DNA from: Chamaea fasciata
Taxonomy: Eukaryota; Chordata; Aves; Passeriformes; Sylviidae
Assembly: GCA_029207755.1 (NCBI GenBank)
Contig: JARCOQ010000005.1
Location: 49,565,563 to 49,629,562 of the forward strand
Reading direction: 5' to 3'
DNA length: 64,000 nucleotides
The notes beneath the pieces were generated by a model, which had not been told where the DNA came from, did not search any database, and worked only from the letters and a program-made list of their open reading frames with translations. Numbering within the stretch: position 1 is the stretch's first letter; each line of letters starts with the position of its first letter. Below are positions 59,645 to 64,000 of the stretch, piece after piece. Position numbers and translations under genes: made by a program.

Positions 59645-62600
59645 GGTGTCTTCACGCCCTCAAGCTTTTCTCCATCCTTTTTTTTTGACCCTAATTGCTC
59701 CTCCACTCGCCGTGATGCTTTTGGTTGCATGAGATAGGGGCTGCCTGGGTCACAGGAGCAGCCCAGGGAAGCAGGAGGCACGGAAGGAAAAGCGGAGGGC
59801 AACAGGCAGAAGCCATTTCCAAAGCGCTTTCCGTCTTGAATGCTGCCAAGACAAAGCACACCCTGTGCTTTCTGGATGGAGCTCGAGCACCTCAGCAATG
59901 AGCCGAATGTTTAGGCTGCAGACACCGGGGCTTGCTATCCCTGCTTCTCCTTTGCCTCGGTGTATTTTACACAAGCAGGCAATGAACGCAACCAGGTGCC
60001 TACAACCAGAAGCAGGCACGGCAACAGTTCAGCCACATCCAATTTAACCTCAGCGGAGAAGGAGAAGCGCTAAAGCAGCAGCGAGTACCGCAAAACCACC
60101 GCATCAGGGGGAACGCCAAACATGTCTTTGGTGATTTCTACTGCTGGGACACGGTCACACTTGTCTGTGCGGTGCAACCACCAAGGGTTTCTATCCTCCT
60201 CTCCCGAAAAAACGAGTGCTACGCTTTGGTTTTGCCCGGCACTGAGAGGCTGCGCTGGTAGCTTGCCGAGCTTCCCTAGCTCGCCGCAGTTCACGCGCCT
60301 TACGTAGATGACGCAGCAGAGGCTATTCAGGAAAGTTAGCGTAGGTTACGCAATCGACGTAAATCGCCTCGGCTGCCCAAGTTCCCTGGCGGATCGGGAT
60401 TGCTGGTGCCCAGGGCAACTGTTTTTTTTCCTAAGGTTCAAAGCAAGAAGCTAGAGGAGGAAGTTCTGCTAAAAAATCCAAACATCAGCGGAGCTGGCAG
60501 ACTTAGACCAAAAGCAGAAAAAGCTGAAAAGATGCTCGGTGTTCCAAGCTGCACACTTCGATTTTCAAGCAGAGAAAGAAGGACAAAAAAGAAAAAAAAT
60601 ATTCTTAGCACCCTGATGAAACATTCACTACCAACTACAGATACTGGGAGGCTGAAAGTCAGAAGATGGCTTTAACATCCCTTTTCTTCACGGGCTTAAC
60701 GGTCATTTTCTTGGACAACACCTCATCTAAGCTTTAAGGCCTTAGCAGAAGTTTTACCATCTTTCCCATTCACTTTCTATAAAATTCCTCTTAGTGGGCA
60801 ATGAAGGAAATCAGTCATATTTCATATCTGCCAATCATAGAATCACCTCTTTCTTCTAGAGAAAGAAAACCAAACCAAAACCAAACCGAACCAAAAAACC
60901 CCAACGAAACAACAACAACAAACCACAGAAGAAAGCAGACAAAAAAACCAAACCAACAGGTTTCTGAAACTTGCTTTGAAAGAGAAAAGCTGGATTCCAA
61001 GACTAACTGTGAAGCATCCTCCTTTGACTAGAAATGGGATTTCCCACCCCAGGACACAGCAGTGCCCAGGGTAGCCCCCGAACCCTGCAGAGCCCAGCTC
61101 TGCTGAGGTGGGGAGCAGCTTTGGTCTCTTCTTCCAGGCAGCCTGGAGCAAGCACAAACAGCAGCAGACAAAGCTCACCCAAGCCCCTGGCTTCATGACC
61201 TCCTAGGCAGAGCAACAGCAGTCATGAATATTTAATCCAAATATACTCTGTTGATTTATCAACGAGTCTTTTTGGCATGACTTGAAACCTACACAATTAA
61301 ATATAGTAGAGAGGATGTAGAAAGGAGTGAAATTTCAGGTCCACAATACCTTCCTTCGGTTTTGCTAGGGCTACGCAAGAAAACAGCCACAGGAAGATAG
61401 AAGATGATCTATTAAATCAAGACCAACTTTTTTGGTGAACATCTTGTACACAAGAAGAGAGTTTTAACGGGGATGCCTGCTCCTTGCAAAGCACCTACAT
61501 TTTATTTTAGACAAGAAGGAATACGGAGGAGATACAGTCACATTCTACTTTTACTGCAGCTGAATGAGCAGCGGTCTCAGTGTTCACTGAAGAATGAGAA
61601 TTGGCATTGGTTTGAAACACTCAATGAAGATGTCAATGGCATTTGCTTTTCTAAAGAACTTCTTCTGCCCGTGTAAGATTTTTCTTTAAAGTGCATTTTA
61701 GGAAAAAGAAGAGTAATAATAATAATTAAAAAAAACCAAAAATCAGTAAGACCCCAAAATCCACGAGAAGTATTTTTGGAGCTGCCATCAACAATCCATA
61801 GCCTTAAGTCCAGCCACAGAACAGAAGCAGCTCCAGTGACTCAGCCACGTCACGTGAGTTCCAGTAGCCTCGAATGCACTGAAGGCATTGTGTCTTGCTT
61901 CATTGGGTACTATGTTGCACTGTACGGAAGTCTATCAAAGCCAGCTGAATGAAATGAACAATTATTTCTATTTCAAGAAGGAAAAGCACTTGACCAGGAA
62001 ATACAGAAGAAGACTGGACAGAGATTGGCAAATAAGGCAAGACTGCAGCACCCCTTGCTAAAACACCAAATGAACACCTGCAAAACACAGAAAAAAGTCT
62101 GCCTTCTTCTTTTATCGTCGCTAAAGTGGACAGTCTACCTGCTTCCTGGGTCCAAACATAGTTCAAACTGCAAATTGTTCGTTTGTTTCAACTGCACGGT
62201 GAAGAATCCTCACCAAACCATGCCCTGCTCCATTTATGATCAACGTATTCTTGTTCGGCTTCTTGGGAAAGTTTCCAAGGAGATTTTCATCATATTGGTC
62301 GTGATGAAATACTAAAGAAACCACCCAGGAATCGCATTTTCTAACGACAGAACTGCTCCTGACATCTGTAGCAAAATTTAATTCGCTTTTCTTTGTCCTC
62401 TAACGCACCCATTAATATTGGTCACTTAACAACACTGAGCTCTCTTCACTTGCACTTGCACTTTCGGTTTCTTTTTTTTCCAGCTTGATGCTGCCTCAGA
62501 AACGATGTCTGCAGGAGCTGCACGTTAGACAGGCACGTCAGCTCTTCAGAAAGTGGAGGCTGTAAGGATTAAAAGGGACTCTCTCAAGTGGAAGGCAGGA

Positions 62601-62691
62601 TTCTGGCTTGCAGGGCTGCTGTCCATGCTCAGAAGGACAGCAGCAAGGTAACACTCAGCTGTTCTTAAGGTAAAATTCAAGCTTCCTGCCT
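59553..62691 (+). repeat. Unit 20, main-type copy, poly(A) extended by a C-to-A change
   Basis: The poly(A) is 59604-59642 (39 nt). The usual GGC before the tract reads GGA, so the tract begins one base early; allowing for this, the rest is again 3101 bp. The CpG core is 60250-60400 and the candidate exon 62484-62647. It has CCAACGAAAC near 60901 (shared with unit 14), CTCACCAAACC and AATTCGC. Confidence 0.97.
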
Positions 62692-62741
62692 TAGAAAGAA
62701 GGCTAAGTTTTTACCTCAGCTCTACCCTCTCCAAGTTCTAG

Positions 62742-62779
<38 letters not shown>

Positions 62780-64000
62780 GGTGTCTTCACGCCCTCAAGC
62801 TTTTCTCCATCCTTTTTTTTTGACCCTAATTGCTCCTCCACTCGCCGTGATGCTTTTGGTTGCATGAGATAGGGGCTGCCTGGGTCACAGGAGCAGCCCA
62901 GGGAAGCAGGAGGCACGGAAGGAAAAGCGGAGGGCAACAGGCAGAAGCCATTTCCAAAGCGCTTTCCGTCTTGAATGCTGCCAAGACAAAGCACACCCTG
63001 TGCTTTCTGGATGGAGCTCGAGCACCTCAGCAATGAGCCGAATGTTTAGGCTGCAGACACCGGGGCTTGCTATCCCTGCTTCTCCTTTGCCTCGGTGTAT
63101 TTTACACAAGCAGGCAATGAACGCAACCAGGTGCCTACAACCAGAAGCAGGCACGGCAACAGTTCAGCCACATCCAATTTAACCTCAGCGGAGAAGGAGA
63201 AGCGCTAAAGCAGCAGCGAGTACCGCAAAACCACCGCATCAGGGGGAACGCCAAACATGTCTTTGGTGATTTCTACTGCTGGGACACGGTCACACTTGTC
63301 TGTGCGGTGCAACCACCAAGGGTTTCTATCCTCCTCTCCCGAAAAAACGAGTGCTACGCTTTGGTTTTGCCCGGCACTGAGAGGCTGCGCTGGTAGCTTG
63401 CCGAGCTTCCCTAGCTCGCCGCAGTTCACGCGCCTTACGTAGATGACGCAGCAGAGGCTATTCAGGAAAGTTAGCGTAGGTTACGCAATCGACGTAAATC
63501 GCCTCGGCTGCCCAAGTTCCCTGGCGGATCGGGATTGCTGGTGCCCAGGGCAACTGTTTTTTTTCCTAAGGTTCAAAGCAAGAAGCTAGAGGAGGAAGTT
63601 CTGCTAAAAAATCCAAACATCAGCGGAGCTGGCAGACTTAGACCAAAAGCAGAAAAAGCTGAAAAGATGCTCGGTGTTCCAAGCTGCACACTTCGATTTT
63701 CAAGCAGAGAAAGAAGGACAAAAAAGAAAAAAAATATTCTTAGCACCCTGATGAAACATTCACTACCAACTACAGATACTGGGAGGCTGAAAGTCAGAAG
63801 ATGGCTTTAACATCCCTTTTCTTCACGGGCTTAACGGTCATTTTCTTGGACAACACCTCATCTAAGCTTTAAGGCCTTAGCAGAAGTTTTACCATCTTTC
63901 CCATTCACTTTCTATAAAATTCCTCTTAGTGGGCAATGAAGGAAATCAGTCATATTTCATATCTGCCAATCATAGAATCACCTCTTTCTTCTAGAGAAAG
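62692..64000 (+). repeat. Unit 21, partial copy cut by the window edge
   Basis: The first 1309 bp of a main-type unit are present. The poly(A) is 62744-62777 (34 nt) and the CpG core 63385-63535. The copy ends within the CTTTCTTCTAGAGAAAG inverted repeat, just before the C/A-rich tract, only because the window ends. Nothing suggests that the array stops here. Confidence 0.97.

Larger units (their letters stand above)
1..64000. repeat. Macrosatellite array, about 3.13 kb unit, 20 full copies plus a partial 21st
   Basis: The same sequence recurs head-to-tail from the first to the last base. The phrase TAGAAAGAAGGCTAAG, used here as the unit start, occurs at 1, 3125, 6261, 9407, 12532, 15656, 18783, 21912, 25040, 28185, 31306, 34449, 37591, 40740, 43872, 47002, 50151, 53283, 56412, 59553 and 62692. 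Spacing runs from 3121 to 3149 bp and varies almost only through a poly(A) tract. All copies have the same orientation. There is no single-copy sequence and no supportable gene anywhere in the window. The choice of phase is arbitrary. Kilobase-scale, highly homogenised arrays are known as macrosatellites and occur at some vertebrate centromeres, in heterochromatin and at a few regulatory loci. Which of these applies cannot be told from sequence alone. Confidence 0.98.

Noticed and set aside
1..64000. About ten short open frames per unit, on both strands
   Set aside because: All are 131 codons or fewer, several begin with TTG or GTG rather than ATG, they overlap each other on opposite strands, and none resembles a known family. 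Their persistence follows from near-identical units, not from selection on protein.
1..64000. CRISPR array
   Set aside because: The repeat is kilobases long, with no short repeats and unique spacers, and the composition is vertebrate-like.
1..64000. Ribosomal DNA or histone gene cluster
   Set aside because: A kilobase tandem unit could suggest either, but no rRNA-like or histone-like sequence is present in the unit on either strand.
1..64000. CENP-B boxes
   Set aside because: Each TTCG and CGAA context I checked fails the TTCGNNNNANNCGGG pattern at one or more required positions.

Overview
This whole window is one head-to-tail tandem array. A unit of about 3.13 kb is repeated 20 times in full, and a 21st copy runs off the right edge at base 64000. 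No unique flanking sequence is present on either side, so the true array is longer than the window. I find no protein-coding gene, rRNA, tRNA, CRISPR array or recognisable transposase. Every open frame is short (131 codons or fewer), many lack an ATG start, and none looks like a protein family I know.

The organism is most likely a vertebrate, and a bird is my best guess. The unit has one CpG-rich block in otherwise CpG-poor sequence, a long poly(A) tract, C/A-rich low-complexity sequence, and vertebrate-style splice-site and transcription-factor motifs. A 13-base string resembles the 3' region of avian CR1 LINEs. The bird assignment is inference and rests on weak evidence.

Layout of one unit, using unit 3 (6261-9406) as reference: (1) 6261-6312, a short lead-in; (2) 6313-6357, a pure A tract, 20 to 48 nt long depending on the unit; (3) 6358-7134, a CpG-rich block whose densest part is 6965-7115, with four bZIP-like sites, followed by an RFX/X-box-like inverted repeat at 7120-7134; (4) 7140-7580, AT-richer sequence; (5) 7581-7674, C/A-rich low complexity; (6) 7675-9090, CpG-poor sequence with a small palindrome, a (TAA)n microsatellite and an AP-1/E-box composite; (7) 9199-9362, a candidate 164-nt exon with good splice signals; (8) 9363-9406, the tail leading into the next unit.

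The units are nearly identical, with only a handful to a few dozen differences per 3.1 kb by eye. In units 3 to 19 everything outside the poly(A) tract is exactly 3101 bp long. Unit 1 is the most divergent. Unit 2 is a chimera, unit-1-like on its left and main-type on its right. Some unit-1 alleles reappear in units 11, 12, 15 and 16. Units 12-14 and 15-17 look like a duplicated three-unit block. This patchwork is what unequal exchange and gene conversion produce.

The array has no gene system in the usual sense. The two functional readings worth testing are a chromosome-specific centromeric or heterochromatic array, and a transcribed macrosatellite whose CpG-rich core is a promoter repeated once per unit, comparable in architecture to mammalian DXZ4 or the chicken MHM locus.
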